Made by a program: the position numbers and the translations under genes. From contig CALEAD010000017.1 of NCBI GenBank assembly GCA_937943625.1, positions 1 to 50,417 of the forward strand: a stretch of DNA of 50,417 nucleotides. Direction: 5' to 3'. Source of the stretch: an uncultured Anaerolineae bacterium (GTDB lineage: Bacteria; Chloroflexota; Anaerolineae; Promineifilales; Promineifilaceae). Position 1 is the first letter of the stretch. The number at the start of each line of letters is the position of its first letter. Shown piece by piece: positions 35,527 through 43,972 of the stretch. The notes beneath the pieces are model-generated. The model did no database searches, had not been told where the DNA came from, and saw only the letters and a list, made by a program, of their open reading frames with translations.

Positions 35527-37377
35527 ATGCCGCTGTTACCGGGTGAACTGCTGAACCAGCGTTACCGCATTCTGCACGTGCTGGCGGTAGGGCGCTATGG
35601 CGTCACCTACCGCGGTTGGGACGTGAAGGCGGGGCAGGACGTGGCGATTAAGGAGTATCGGGACACGGCCGTATCCACCCAACGCCTCTTTCGCCAGGAA
35701 GCCCGCCGCCTCAATGAACTCAACCATCCCCAACTACCCAGAGTGCTCGACCACTTTGCCCTAGACGACGCCGGGCAGTACCTCATCAGCGCCTACGTGG
35801 ACGGCGTGGATTTACAAACGCTGCTGGAGCAGTACGGGCCACTGCCCGGCGAGCGCGTAGCTCCCTGGCTGCAAGCTATCTGCCAACCGCTAGCCTATTT
35901 ACACCAGAAAAAGCAGCTTCATCTGGATATCAAACCGGCCAACATGCGTCTGACGCCAGCGGGCGAGCTGGTTTTGGTGGATACGGGGCTGCCAGGGCTG
36001 GGGGTGCGCCCACATTTGCCCGGCTTTGGCGCGCCGGAGCAGCAGGCGCAGGCGGAGGTGGGTGCCGCCGCTGATATTTACAGCCTGGGGGCGACGCTGT
36101 ATACGTTGCTGACGGGGCAAGTGCCGGCGCGCGCCCTGGAGCGCGAAAGCGGCCTGGGAGACATTAAACCGGCACGTGAAGTGAACCCAAACGTGGAACC
36201 CTATCTTTCTGTGGTGGCGGCACGTGCCATGTCTTTGCGCCCGGATGCGCGCTATGACTCTGCGGAGGAGTTTGCCCAGGCATTGGCGCGCCCGGCGGGC
36301 TACCCTACACCGCTGGCGCCCGCGCCGCGCCGCACGCCGGACCAGCCCGTGCATGCGCCGCGCCCGCGCCTGACGCCGCAGCGGCGGAAGCAGATGGAAC
36401 AACGCGCCATTGTGGGGCTAACGGCTGTTCTTGCCATCCTCCTCCTCGCCATGTTTGCCGTCAGCCAGATTAACGTGGCGTCGCGCAACACCGGCGTGGG
36501 TGAAAGAGAGGCGACTGCGACCTTTGTTTCGGCCGTGATTGCCGCGGCGACACAGTTGGCCCCCACGCGCACGCCCACGCCAGAGCCGACTCCGCCGCCC
36601 ACGCCCACGCCCGAACCATTCATCAGCAAAACGGGCGCGCGCATGATTTATGTGCCCGCCGGTCGCGCGCGCATGGGTAACGACGCGGGCAGGCAGGACG
36701 AGCAACCTTCGCGCATGGTGTACCTGGATGCGTACTACATTGACGAAACAGAAGTGACGAATGCGCAATATGCGCAATGCGTAGAAGCTGGGGTGTGTCC
36801 GCCGCCCGACCGGAGCGATGCGACTGTGTACCGCACCTATTTTGGCGATCCCCGTTACAATAACTACCCCGTGATCTTTGTTAGCTGGTACGATGCCGAT
36901 ACCTTCTGCCGCTGGCGTGAGGCGCGCCTGCCCACCGAGGCAGAGTGGGAAAAGGCTGCTGGGTTTGATCCGCAGCAGGGCATCAAGCTCCGCTATCCCT
37001 GGGGTGAAGTCTTTCACGGCAACCGGCTGAACTTTTGCGACGTGAACTGCACGGCGCAAAGACGCGACCCCACCTTTGACGATGGCTACCGCGATACCGC
37101 CCCCGTTGGCAGCTATCCAGACGGCCGTTCTCCTTTGGGCATCTACGACATGGCAGGCAACGTTATGGAATGGGTCAACGATTGGTACGGCTTTCGCTAC
37201 TATCGCGACGCTGGTGATACCAACCCGCTAGGGCCAAGCGAAGGGGAGTTTCGCGTCATTCGCGGCGGCTCCTGGCTTTCTACCGCAGAGGAAGTTACGG
37301 TGACGGCGCGCAACTCCTTTGATCCCACCGTTTCACGCGCCAACCTGGGGTTCCGCTGTGCTATGACGGTGCCGTAA
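35527..37377 (+). CDS. Ser/Thr kinase-like protein with transmembrane helix and extracellular FGE-sulfatase domain
   Basis: A 616-residue protein. Residues 12-255 are a Hanks-type kinase domain: glycine loop VGRYGVTYRG, Lys42 in VAIKEY, Glu58, catalytic loop HLDIKPAN (132-139; HLD instead of HRD) and DTG (152-154) instead of DFG. A Pro-rich, basic juxtamembrane part follows, then one helix (about 295-314), a PT linker (345-365) and a formylglycine-generating-enzyme/SUMF1-like domain (370-616; YIDETEVTNAQYAQC, LPTEAEWEKAA, NVMEWVNDW, RVIRGGSW, LGFRCAM). It probably senses or binds something outside the cell and phosphorylates targets inside. The catalytic Asp residues are kept, so activity is possible. 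Confidence 0.9.
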   Translation: MPLLPGELLNQRYRILHVLAVGRYGVTYRGWDVKAGQDVAIKEYRDTAVSTQRLFRQEARRLNELNHPQLPRVLDHFALDDAGQYLISAYVDGVDLQTLLEQYGPLPGERVAPWLQAICQPLAYLHQKKQLHLDIKPANMRLTPAGELVLVDTGLPGLGVRPHLPGFGAPEQQAQAEVGAAADIYSLGATLYTLLTGQVPARALERESGLGDIKPAREVNPNVEPYLSVVAARAMSLRPDARYDSAEEFAQALARPAGYPTPLAPAPRRTPDQPVHAPRPRLTPQRRKQMEQRAIVGLTAVLAILLLAMFAVSQINVASRNTGVGEREATATFVSAVIAAATQLAPTRTPTPEPTPPPTPTPEPFISKTGARMIYVPAGRARMGNDAGRQDEQPSRMVYLDAYYIDETEVTNAQYAQCVEAGVCPPPDRSDATVYRTYFGDPRYNNYPVIFVSWYDADTFCRWREARLPTEAEWEKAAGFDPQQGIKLRYPWGEVFHGNRLNFCDVNCTAQRRDPTFDDGYRDTAPVGSYPDGRSPLGIYDMAGNVMEWVNDWYGFRYYRDAGDTNPLGPSEGEFRVIRGGSWLSTAEEVTVTARNSFDPTVSRANLGFRCAMTVP

Positions 37378-37473
37378 TGTTTTTGCCCTTTTGCAACAGC
37401 CCGCAAGAGACGTTATCGGTAGAGGCATTTATCCCCAGTCTCATGCCGCTCCCACAGATTTTTTCTGCTTAAT

Positions 37474-37493
37474 CCCGCACCTGGCAGTGCGGG
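37474..37493. other. GC-rich hairpin
   Basis: CCCGCAC/GTGCGGG with a 6-base loop, just upstream of the stronger terminator; no T run. Confidence 0.4.
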
Positions 37494-37513
37494 ACTTGAT
37501 CTGGCCCAAAACA

Positions 37514-37548
37514 AACAAGGCGCGGCCTTGGTGGCCACGCCTTGTTTT
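37514..37548. terminator. Bidirectional rho-independent terminator
   Basis: ACAAGGCG and CGCCTTGT arms extend to a 13-bp stem with one mismatch around TTGGT. TTTT follows on the plus strand and TTTGTTTT on the minus strand. It serves the kinase gene (plus) and the PLP gene (minus). Confidence 0.85.
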
Positions 37549-37583
37549 GCGGTGTAGGGAGGGGGAAAGGTGGGAAACGGCCG

Positions 37584-39086
37584 TTACGCCACTGCCTCAC
37601 CTGCCAGCAATTCAGCCAGCAGCCCCACCCGCTTATTAAACGCATCAATCAGCGCATCCAGCTCGTCCACGTGACCGTGAATGCTCGTCCAATAATTGGG
37701 ATCATACCATTGCGCCTGGATTTCCTCGTAAGTCTTACCCTGCTGCTCCACCCAGGTGAAATACTTCAGATTGTGGATACGCTTGCGATCCAGGTAAGTC
37801 AGTTCCTGCATATTATCCGTAGATTCGCCCAGCAGATAGCGCTGGAACACCCCGGCTGCATCCAGCTGCCTAAACGGCCCATGCTCCTCCGTCAACTCCA
37901 CCAGCCGGCTGGCATACATCTCCATCGAATCCGTAGCAACGGTGATGATCACGTCGTGGCTATCCATTTCATAATACTTAGCCGTCTTGATTGCCGCCAG
38001 CACGTTAGCCACGCTGGAGATGCCCAGCTCTGGCAGCCGTGCCACCAGGTCTGGGTCTACCCCCTGGCTGATCAGATATTCCTGCCCTGCCGGTTCGCAG
38101 AAAAGACGAATAATGCCCATGGGCGCGTTGTCATCAATGGCGGTTACGACGTCGGTGTTCTTCACGTTGTGAATCCAGGGCACATGTTTGTCGCCAATGC
38201 CCTCGATGCGGTGCGCGCCAAAGCCGTTGAGCAGCAGGGTGGGGCATTGCAGCGCCTCGCTGGCAACGATCTTGCTGTGCGGGAACTGCTCTTTCATAAA
38301 ATCGCCGCAGGCGATCGTGCCGCCAGAGCCAGTGTTAGAAACGGTAGCGCGGAAGCGGTCCCCCTCGCCCATCACTTCGCCGAGCGCTTCCATCATCGCG
38401 CGCCCGGTCACTTCATAGTGCCATAGATAGTTGCCGAACTCCTCAAACTGGTTAAAGATGACCAAATTCTGGCCGGAACGGCGCAGCTCCCAACATTTGT
38501 CAAAAATTTCTTTGACGTTGCTTTCCGAACCGGGGGTCTTGATCGTTTCCCCGGCTACTTTTGCCAACCAGTCAAAGCGCTCCTTGCTCATCCCTTCGGG
38601 CAGGATGGCGATGGACTCGCAAGCGAGCAGGTTGGAGTCGTAGGCGCCGCCACGGCAGTAGTTGCCGGTGGAAGGCCAGACCGCTTTTTGGGTGGTGGGG
38701 TCGAATTGACCCGTCACCAGGCGGGGAACCAGGCAGCCAAAGGCTGCGCCGACTTTGTGCGCACCGGTGGGGAACCATTTGCCCAGCAAAATGACGATGC
38801 GCGCCTCGATGCCGGTCAGCTCTTTGGGCAGCACCAGGTAGTTGACACCGCCAAATTTGCCGCCGCTTTCCTTCGGTTCGTTGTGCCAGTTGATGCGGAA
38901 GAGGTTGAGTGGGTTCAAATCCCATAGCCCCACTGACTCCAGCCGCGCTTTGATGGCGTCGGGGATGAGGTCGGGGTTGATCATTTGCTTAAAGGTAGGG
39001 ATGATGATGTTTTGCGCGCGGGCGCGCTGGATGGCGCGTTCGAGTTTGGCTTCGTCGTGAATGGTTAAATCAATTAAATTGCTCAT
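37584..39086 (-). CDS. PLP-dependent fold-type II enzyme (TrpB/cysteine-synthase-like), about 500 residues
   Basis: A 500-residue fold-type II PLP enzyme. GKWFPTGAHKVGAAFGCLVP carries the likely PLP lysine (in AHKVGA). SNTGSGGTIACGDFM is the phosphate-binding glycine loop, and PSTGNYCRGGAYD fits the substrate-side asparagine loop. It is longer than normal cysteine synthases and I cannot assign a known reaction; a beta-lyase or beta-replacement on an amino acid is likely. It is the last gene of the carbamoyl cluster. AAGGAAC precedes the ATG. The terminator downstream ends the operon. Confidence 0.8.
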   Translation of the reverse strand: MSNLIDLTIHDEAKLERAIQRARAQNIIIPTFKQMINPDLIPDAIKARLESVGLWDLNPLNLFRINWHNEPKESGGKFGGVNYLVLPKELTGIEARIVILLGKWFPTGAHKVGAAFGCLVPRLVTGQFDPTTQKAVWPSTGNYCRGGAYDSNLLACESIAILPEGMSKERFDWLAKVAGETIKTPGSESNVKEIFDKCWELRRSGQNLVIFNQFEEFGNYLWHYEVTGRAMMEALGEVMGEGDRFRATVSNTGSGGTIACGDFMKEQFPHSKIVASEALQCPTLLLNGFGAHRIEGIGDKHVPWIHNVKNTDVVTAIDDNAPMGIIRLFCEPAGQEYLISQGVDPDLVARLPELGISSVANVLAAIKTAKYYEMDSHDVIITVATDSMEMYASRLVELTEEHGPFRQLDAAGVFQRYLLGESTDNMQELTYLDRKRIHNLKYFTWVEQQGKTYEEIQAQWYDPNYWTSIHGHVDELDALIDAFNKRVGLLAELLAGEAVA

Positions 39087-39130
39087 GGTTGTTCCTTATG
39101 TTATGTTGTTTGTTTACACCAGACCTAACC

Positions 39131-39216
39131 GGGCATAAATGTTGGTTTGCTGATTGGTTTGTTGGTCGGTTAGTTTGTTAACCAACCCAATCAAACTATC
39201 CAACCTGCTAACCAAC
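39131..39216. repeat. GGTTTGTT/AACCAACC hairpin array
   Basis: GATTGGTTTGTTGGTCGGTT is followed by its approximate complement AACCAACCCAATCAAAC and CCAACCTGCTAACCAAC. It fills the junction between threonine synthase and the PLP enzyme. Confidence 0.65.
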
Positions 39217-39224
39217 TTGAGCAG

Positions 39225-40487
39225 CTACCTTCCTAGCTCTGCCATCACCCGCTGTAAATCTGCCAGGTCCGGCTCTACCCGGTTGGCCTTTGTGCCCACC
39301 ATCTCCACGCTTTTCATTGCCCCGGCCACGTCCTTCAGGCCGTTGCCGGTGTTGAGAATGACAATGCGATCTTCAGGCGAGACCAGCCCCAGGTCCACCG
39401 CTTTGACCAGCCCGGTGTGCGCGGCTGCCCCAGCCGGCTCACCAAAGACGCCGGTGGCGCGCGCCAACGCGGGGATGGAGGCCAAAATTTCGTCGTCGCT
39501 GACGCAGATGTAGGCGCCGCCCGTTTCCGTCACGGCGGCCATGGCTTTAATTCTGTCGCGGGGCAGCCCGGCGCTGATGCTGTCGGCAACAGTGACGCCG
39601 GAGACAGGGGCTTTGGTGAGGACGTCCTCGCCGTCACGCCACGCCTCGTACATGAAAGCGCTGCCTGCTGCCTGCACGCCGTAGATACGCGGCATGTGCT
39701 CAATCCAGCCCAAGGCGAGCAGGTCTTTTAGCCCTTTGTGCAGCCCGCCAATGATGCAGCCATCACCGACGCTGACGAAGATGGCGTCGGGGGCGTGCCA
39801 GTGGAGCTGTTCGCAGATTTCGTACACGGCCGTTTTCTTCCCCTCGGTCATGTACGGGTTGTAGGCGGTGTTGCGGTTGTACCAGCCATACGCGGCCGCC
39901 GCTTGCAGGCATAGCTCAAAGGCGTCGTCATACGTTCCCTTTACCAGCATCACCGTAGAGCCGAAGACCAGCAGTTGCGCAATTTTCGCCGCGGGCGCTT
40001 TCTCCGGCACAAAGATGACGTTCGGCTGCTTCACGCTGGCGCAGATGCCGCTGAGGGCGGCCGCCGCGTTGCCGGTGCTGGCCGTAGTGATCATGGCCGC
40101 GCCCTTTTCCCGCGCCTTGACAACCGCCAAAACAGATGCCCGATCTTTGAAACTGGCAGTGGGTAAACGGCCGTCGTCCTTCACCCACACATACTTCAAG
40201 CCCAACTCAGCCGCCAGCCGTTCCGCTTTATACAGGGGCGTGCCGCCAATCGTCAGCGGCGGCACCGGCGCATCCGGATATACCGGCAGCAGCGGTTTGT
40301 AGCGCCAGACCGTTGTATCCGGGTTGGCTGCCAACGATTCCCGGCTGATGCGCGCGCCAATCAGCTTATAATCATAGCGCACGTCCAAAATACCATCGTT
40401 GCCATGATCCGGGCACACATATGCAACCTCATCTGGTGCATACTCTTTACCGCAAATGAGACATTTCAGGTGTTTTACGTGGTCCAT
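39225..40487 (-). CDS. thrC: Threonine synthase (zinc-finger-containing class)
   Basis: A 420-residue PLP enzyme that converts O-phosphohomoserine to threonine. It starts with a zinc ribbon CLICGKEY...YVCPDH (9-30), as in the archaeal/cyanobacterial type. The PLP lysine is in LPTASFKDRA (PTGSFKDRG in most), with STGNAAAAL and VSVGDGCIIGGLHKG following. A closely related reaction is possible because it sits between carbamate kinase and another PLP enzyme rather than with homoserine genes. No ribosome-binding site is visible; the upstream junction is a tandem array. Confidence 0.82.
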   Translation of the reverse strand: MDHVKHLKCLICGKEYAPDEVAYVCPDHGNDGILDVRYDYKLIGARISRESLAANPDTTVWRYKPLLPVYPDAPVPPLTIGGTPLYKAERLAAELGLKYVWVKDDGRLPTASFKDRASVLAVVKAREKGAAMITTASTGNAAAALSGICASVKQPNVIFVPEKAPAAKIAQLLVFGSTVMLVKGTYDDAFELCLQAAAAYGWYNRNTAYNPYMTEGKKTAVYEICEQLHWHAPDAIFVSVGDGCIIGGLHKGLKDLLALGWIEHMPRIYGVQAAGSAFMYEAWRDGEDVLTKAPVSGVTVADSISAGLPRDRIKAMAAVTETGGAYICVSDDEILASIPALARATGVFGEPAGAAAHTGLVKAVDLGLVSPEDRIVILNTGNGLKDVAGAMKSVEMVGTKANRVEPDLADLQRVMAELGR

Positions 40488-40496
40488 AAGTTTAGT

Positions 40497-40552
40497 CTTG
40501 TAGTCGAGTAGTCGAGTAGTCGAGTAACCAGACTACCAGACCACCAGACTAA
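40497..40552. repeat. AGTCGAGT 8-base array with flanking inverted arms
   Basis: Three GTAGTCGA units plus CCAGACTA words, with outer arms AGTCTTG/CCAGACTAAGG related as TTAGTCT/AGACTAA. On the minus strand the array begins at the stop codon of carbamate kinase (the TAG is part of a unit). Confidence 0.65.
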
Positions 40553-41502
40553 GGCGTAATAAAGGTTCCCGTCTCGCCGCGCAGGGCACGGGCAATGTTG
40601 GCCGGATCGGTGATCAGAGCCTGCTTGCCACCGTTCTCCAGAAAGGAAATAACCGCCTCAATCTTGGGGGCCATGCTGCCTTTGGCAAAGTGCGTGCCTT
40701 CGGCCAGGTATTGCTTCGCTTCTGCCAGAGTCATACGATCTAGCCACTGCACGTTTGCTTTGCCAAAGTTGAGCGCGACCTTTTCAACGGCCGTGCTAAT
40801 CAGCAGCAAATCCGCGCCAATCTTCTGCGCCAGCAGGGCGCTGGCGCGATCCTTATCAATTACAGCAAATACGCCGCTTAATTCGCGCAGTTCACCCTTC
40901 TTGTTCTGCACCACCGGAATCCCCCCACCGCCTACGGCAATAACGATATTACCGGCATTGGTCAACGTTTGAATCGCATCCTGCTCAATCACTTCTAGGG
41001 GAATGGGCGAAGCAACCACGCGCCGCCAGCCACGACCCGCATCTTCCACCACCTGCCAGCCTTCCGCCTCAAACTTGCGCGCTGCCTCTTCTGTGAGAAA
41101 GCCGCCAATCGGCTTCGTTGGGTTCTTAAAGCCAGGATCATCGCGGTCTACCAACACCTGTGTTACCACCGCTACTACCGGCTTATAAATGCCGCGGCTG
41201 TTCAACTCATTGCGCAGTGCCTGTTGCAGCATATAGCCAATAGAGCCTTGTGTATCTGCGCCTATCAAATCCAGGGGCGTCATGTGCACTTCGTGCGCCG
41301 CCAATTCATTGCGCCGCAAGATGTAGCCCACCTGTGGGCCGTTGCCGTGCGTTACCACCAGCGTCCAGCCATTTTCCACCATATCTGCCAGGTGACGGCA
41401 CGTCTCACGCACCGCGTCCCATTGGTGCGGCACGTCGGGATGATGTTTATCGGTGATTAATGAGTTGCCACCGACAGCAACCACAGCCAGTTTATTGCTC
41501 AT
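40549..41502 (-). CDS. arcC: Carbamate kinase
   Basis: A 317-residue amino-acid-kinase-fold enzyme that makes ATP and carbamate from carbamoyl phosphate and ADP. The motifs VVAVGGNSL, VVTHGNGPQVG, TQVLVDRDDPGF, AVGGGGIPV, IDKDRASALLAQ and FAKGSMAPKIEA are complete and at normal spacing. GGAGGATT precedes the ATG. Between the YgeW-like carbamoyltransferase and threonine synthase genes it would harvest carbamoyl phosphate as ATP. Confidence 0.95.
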   Translation of the reverse strand: MSNKLAVVAVGGNSLITDKHHPDVPHQWDAVRETCRHLADMVENGWTLVVTHGNGPQVGYILRRNELAAHEVHMTPLDLIGADTQGSIGYMLQQALRNELNSRGIYKPVVAVVTQVLVDRDDPGFKNPTKPIGGFLTEEAARKFEAEGWQVVEDAGRGWRRVVASPIPLEVIEQDAIQTLTNAGNIVIAVGGGGIPVVQNKKGELRELSGVFAVIDKDRASALLAQKIGADLLLISTAVEKVALNFGKANVQWLDRMTLAEAKQYLAEGTHFAKGSMAPKIEAVISFLENGGKQALITDPANIARALRGETGTFITP

Positions 41503-41516
41503 AGGGGGAATCCTCC

Positions 41517-41606
41517 GGAATTATGAATTGTGAATGATGAATTGTGAATTGTGAAGTTGGGCAGAGCCATTCACAATTCACAATTGGCAATTCACAATTC
41601 ACAATT
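41517..41606. repeat. ATTGTGA heptad array with inverted copy
   Basis: GAATTGTGAATGATGAATTG units, a short loop near 41560-41570, then TTCACAATTCACAATTG units. Stems of 15 or more bases are possible. Same word as in the lipoprotein linker at 5240. Confidence 0.75.
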
Positions 41607-41609
41607 GTT

Positions 41610-42590
41610 TTATGACATGGTAAGCGCCATAACCGCTTTCTGCGCATGCAGGCGGTTTTCTGCTTCGTCAAAGACCACAGAGTGTGGGCCATCCAGCACC
41701 GAGCTGGTTACTTCGATGTCGCGGTCGGCGGGCAAAGGGTGCATGTAGATCACGTCATCCTTGCCCAGCGCCATCAGCGCGTCATTGGTGATCCAATCCC
41801 GGTATTTGTCTTGAATACGCTTGCCTTCTTCCGGGTCTTGCGTTGTCAGCAGCGGGCCCCAGGACTTGGCGTAAATAACATCTGCATCCTTGCACGCCGC
41901 TTGCATGTCGTGGACGACCTCAAAGCCGGTGTGGTATTTGCGTGCCATTTCCTGCGCCTGATCCATAATCTCCGGCATCAGTTGGAATTCCGGCGGATGC
42001 GCCAGCACCACGTCCATGCCAAAGCGCGGCATCTGCAAAATGAGCGACTGCGGCACAGAAATCGGCTTTAGATAGGAAGAGGCATACGCCCAGGAGACGA
42101 CAATTTTCTTGCCGCGCAGGTTGCGCCCCTTCTTTTCCATAATCGTCATCAGGTCGGCCAGGCATTGGTGTGGGTGGTAGATGTCGCACTGCATGTTCAG
42201 CACCGGCACGCGACTGGCCTGTGCCACCAGGTTCAGGTAACGGTTGCCCGTACCGAAGGTGACGTGGCGGATGGCGATGCCGTCAAAATAACGGCCGAAA
42301 ATCTCTCCCATCTCCTTTTCTGTGTCCCCATGCGAAATCTGTGTGGTGCGGCTTTCGATGAACGCTGCGTGGCCGCCCAGTTGCGCCATGCCCGCCTCAA
42401 AGCTGCCGCGTGTGCGCGTGCTGGAGAAAAAGAAGAGCATTGCCAGCACCTTGTCACGCAGCAGCGCGTGTGGCTGGCCTAACGCCCGTTTCATCTTCAA
42501 ATCCCAGGCCAGGTCTAATACGGTTTCGACTTCTTCTTTGGAGAAATCGAGGTCACTAATAAAATCACGTCCTCTTAAACCGGTTTGCAT
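41610..42590 (-). CDS. YgeW-like (knotted) carbamoyltransferase
   Basis: A 326-residue carbamoyltransferase. Carbamoyl-phosphate motif STRT (57-60), HPHQ (139-142) and HPLPAD (284-289) are present. QISHGDTEKEM, WAYASSYLKPISVPQ and FGMDVVLAHP match E. coli YgeW and the knotted carbamoyltransferases rather than plain ornithine carbamoyltransferase. The true substrate of YgeW is not established. With carbamate kinase next door, it may work in the catabolic direction on a ureido compound, yielding carbamoyl phosphate. AAGGAG precedes the ATG. Confidence 0.85.
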   Translation of the reverse strand: MQTGLRGRDFISDLDFSKEEVETVLDLAWDLKMKRALGQPHALLRDKVLAMLFFFSSTRTRGSFEAGMAQLGGHAAFIESRTTQISHGDTEKEMGEIFGRYFDGIAIRHVTFGTGNRYLNLVAQASRVPVLNMQCDIYHPHQCLADLMTIMEKKGRNLRGKKIVVSWAYASSYLKPISVPQSLILQMPRFGMDVVLAHPPEFQLMPEIMDQAQEMARKYHTGFEVVHDMQAACKDADVIYAKSWGPLLTTQDPEEGKRIQDKYRDWITNDALMALGKDDVIYMHPLPADRDIEVTSSVLDGPHSVVFDEAENRLHAQKAVMALTMS

Positions 42591-42601
42591 TTTCAGTCTC
42601 C

Positions 42602-42660
42602 TTGTCTTGTAGTTTTGTAGTCTTGTAGTCGTATGGTCGTATAGTCAGGTGGTTGTATGC
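42602..42660. repeat. TGTAGTCT/GTCGTATG array, left part
   Basis: TTGTAGTC, TTGTAGTC and GTATGGTC words in tandem just upstream of the YgeW-like gene. Their complement, GACTACCTGACTACTCGAC, occurs at 42905-42938, so the two could pair across the remnant gene between them. Confidence 0.55.
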
Positions 42661-42888
42661 AGGTAGCCGATCAGTCCATTGATCAACCTTTTGACTTCGG
42701 TAGCCGGCTTGTAGGTATCTTGTAGTTGATTTTATGCGATATAGCTCCGAGCTAGCGCCAGGTAAAGTTGTGATTGCACTTCGCTGGCAGAACGACGAGC
42801 CATTTTGAGGAAGCGCACAAATTCAGTGTCTGTACCGGCATCAAAGCCTTCCGCTTTTCAAATCCTCAAACCGCTCAATCTTCGCCAC
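42645..42888 (-). pseudogene. Remnant four-helix-bundle (TIGR02436/S23-type) gene
   Basis: From GTG 42888 the minus strand reads AKIERFEDLK, the family N-terminus. It then jumps, with about 45 codons missing and a one-base shift, to EGFDAGTDTEFVRFLKMARR and SASEVQSQLYLALARSYIA. A TAA follows in frame, and the frame continues NQLQDTYKPATEVKRLINGL and ends at 42645. An internal deletion, a frameshift and a nonsense codon make this a clear relic. The family's function is poorly known; such genes are often found in 23S rRNA inserts and next to short-repeat arrays. Confidence 0.75.
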
Positions 42889-42904
42889 ACCAAACTACTC
42901 AATT

Positions 42905-42938
42905 AACAGACTACCTGACTACTCGACTACTTGACTTT
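42905..42938. repeat. GACTACCT/GACTACTC array, right part
   Basis: Tandem words of period 8 directly after the ATCase-like gene stop on the minus strand. Complementary to 42602-42660. Confidence 0.5.
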
Positions 42939-42939
42939 C

Positions 42940-43893
42940 CTACTCCACCGCTCCCAAAACCAACGCTAACAGTGCCATACGCATCACAACGCCGTTAAAT
43001 GCTTCTTGCCAGTAGCGGGACCAGCGGGTGATGTCTACATCTGGCGGAATCTCATCCATGCGCGGTAGCGAGTGCAGCAAAATGGCGTCTGATTTCGCTT
43101 TGGTAGTCAGCAGCTCGCGGGTAATCTTGTAGTTGGATGGCGTCCAGCCCACCTCACCGGTGCGCTCATCACGGGACTTGGTGTAGTCGGGCTGTACCAC
43201 CGGCTCAACCAGGATGACGTCGGCGTCGGCGATGGCCTGCTCCACATGCTCTGCTTCGCGGTAGTTCAAGCCATATTTGGCAATGTCGGCCTTGAATTCA
43301 TCTGTCAGAGACATATTGGGCGGGGAGACAAAGGTGATGGGGCAGTCAAACTGCGTCAGGCCATAGGCCAGGGAGTGCATGGTGCGCATACGCATGTCGC
43401 CGACTGCCAACCATTTCAGGCCGTCAATGCGCCCTTTTTCGCGCAGCACGGTGTAGAGGTCGGTGAGGATTTGCGTGGGATGTTCGCCCCAGCCGTCGCC
43501 GCCATTGATGATCGGCACGCTGGCCCATTTGGCTGCTTCGTGCGGGGCGCCCTGCTGAAAATGACGCATGACGATCACGTCACCATAGAACTCCAGCATC
43601 TTCACTGTGTCTTTAATGGTTTCCTGGTAAAAGTCGCCGGCGCGGGTCATTTTGGCATCGGAAAAGCCGGTGACGCTGCCGCCCAGGCGGATCATTGCCG
43701 CTTCGTGGGCCAGGCGGGTGCGCGTGGAGGGCTGGTAGAAGGCGGTGACCAGGGTCTTGTCTTTTAGTAAGTCGGTATTGCGCCGATTACGGGCAATGGG
43801 TTCCATGCGCTCGGCGATCTCGAAGACGCGGAAGAATTCGTTACGTTCAAAATCTTTGAGGGACAAAATATCCCGACCAGTAAAACTTCTCAT
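42940..43893 (-). CDS. Aspartate-carbamoyltransferase-like protein
   Basis: A 317-residue member of the ATCase/OTCase family. Carbamoyl-phosphate motifs STRTR (56-60) and HPTQ (138-141) are intact, and GVVMRMALLALVLG closes the C-terminus as in PyrB. But the 80s loop that supplies Lys84 in E. coli PyrB (GKKGETL) reads AGDFYQETI, and the LHPLPR motif reads LHSLPR. It may be a genuine but divergent ATCase, or a paralogue with another acceptor. Its place in a cluster with carbamate kinase and a YgeW-like enzyme favours a special role. AAGGAG precedes the ATG. Confidence 0.75.
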   Translation of the reverse strand: MRSFTGRDILSLKDFERNEFFRVFEIAERMEPIARNRRNTDLLKDKTLVTAFYQPSTRTRLAHEAAMIRLGGSVTGFSDAKMTRAGDFYQETIKDTVKMLEFYGDVIVMRHFQQGAPHEAAKWASVPIINGGDGWGEHPTQILTDLYTVLREKGRIDGLKWLAVGDMRMRTMHSLAYGLTQFDCPITFVSPPNMSLTDEFKADIAKYGLNYREAEHVEQAIADADVILVEPVVQPDYTKSRDERTGEVGWTPSNYKITRELLTTKAKSDAILLHSLPRMDEIPPDVDITRWSRYWQEAFNGVVMRMALLALVLGAVE

Positions 43894-43925
43894 GATAATT
43901 CTCCTTGGTTGTAAATGGTTTTTGT

Positions 43926-43962
43926 AAGAAGTCGGACTTTTGGGCTGAAGCCCGCTTCTGGG
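43926..43962. repeat. REP-like hairpin GGGCTGAAGCCC
   Basis: Short GC-rich palindrome with flanking AAGTCGGACTTTT between the regulator and the ATCase-like gene; similar in kind to 24012-24056. Confidence 0.4.
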
Positions 43963-43972
43963 ATGGACATGA

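Noticed and set aside
38900..38945. A tRNA T-loop-like string (GGTTCAAATCCC)
   Set aside because: It lies inside the intact PLP-enzyme gene and no tRNA cloverleaf can be drawn around it.
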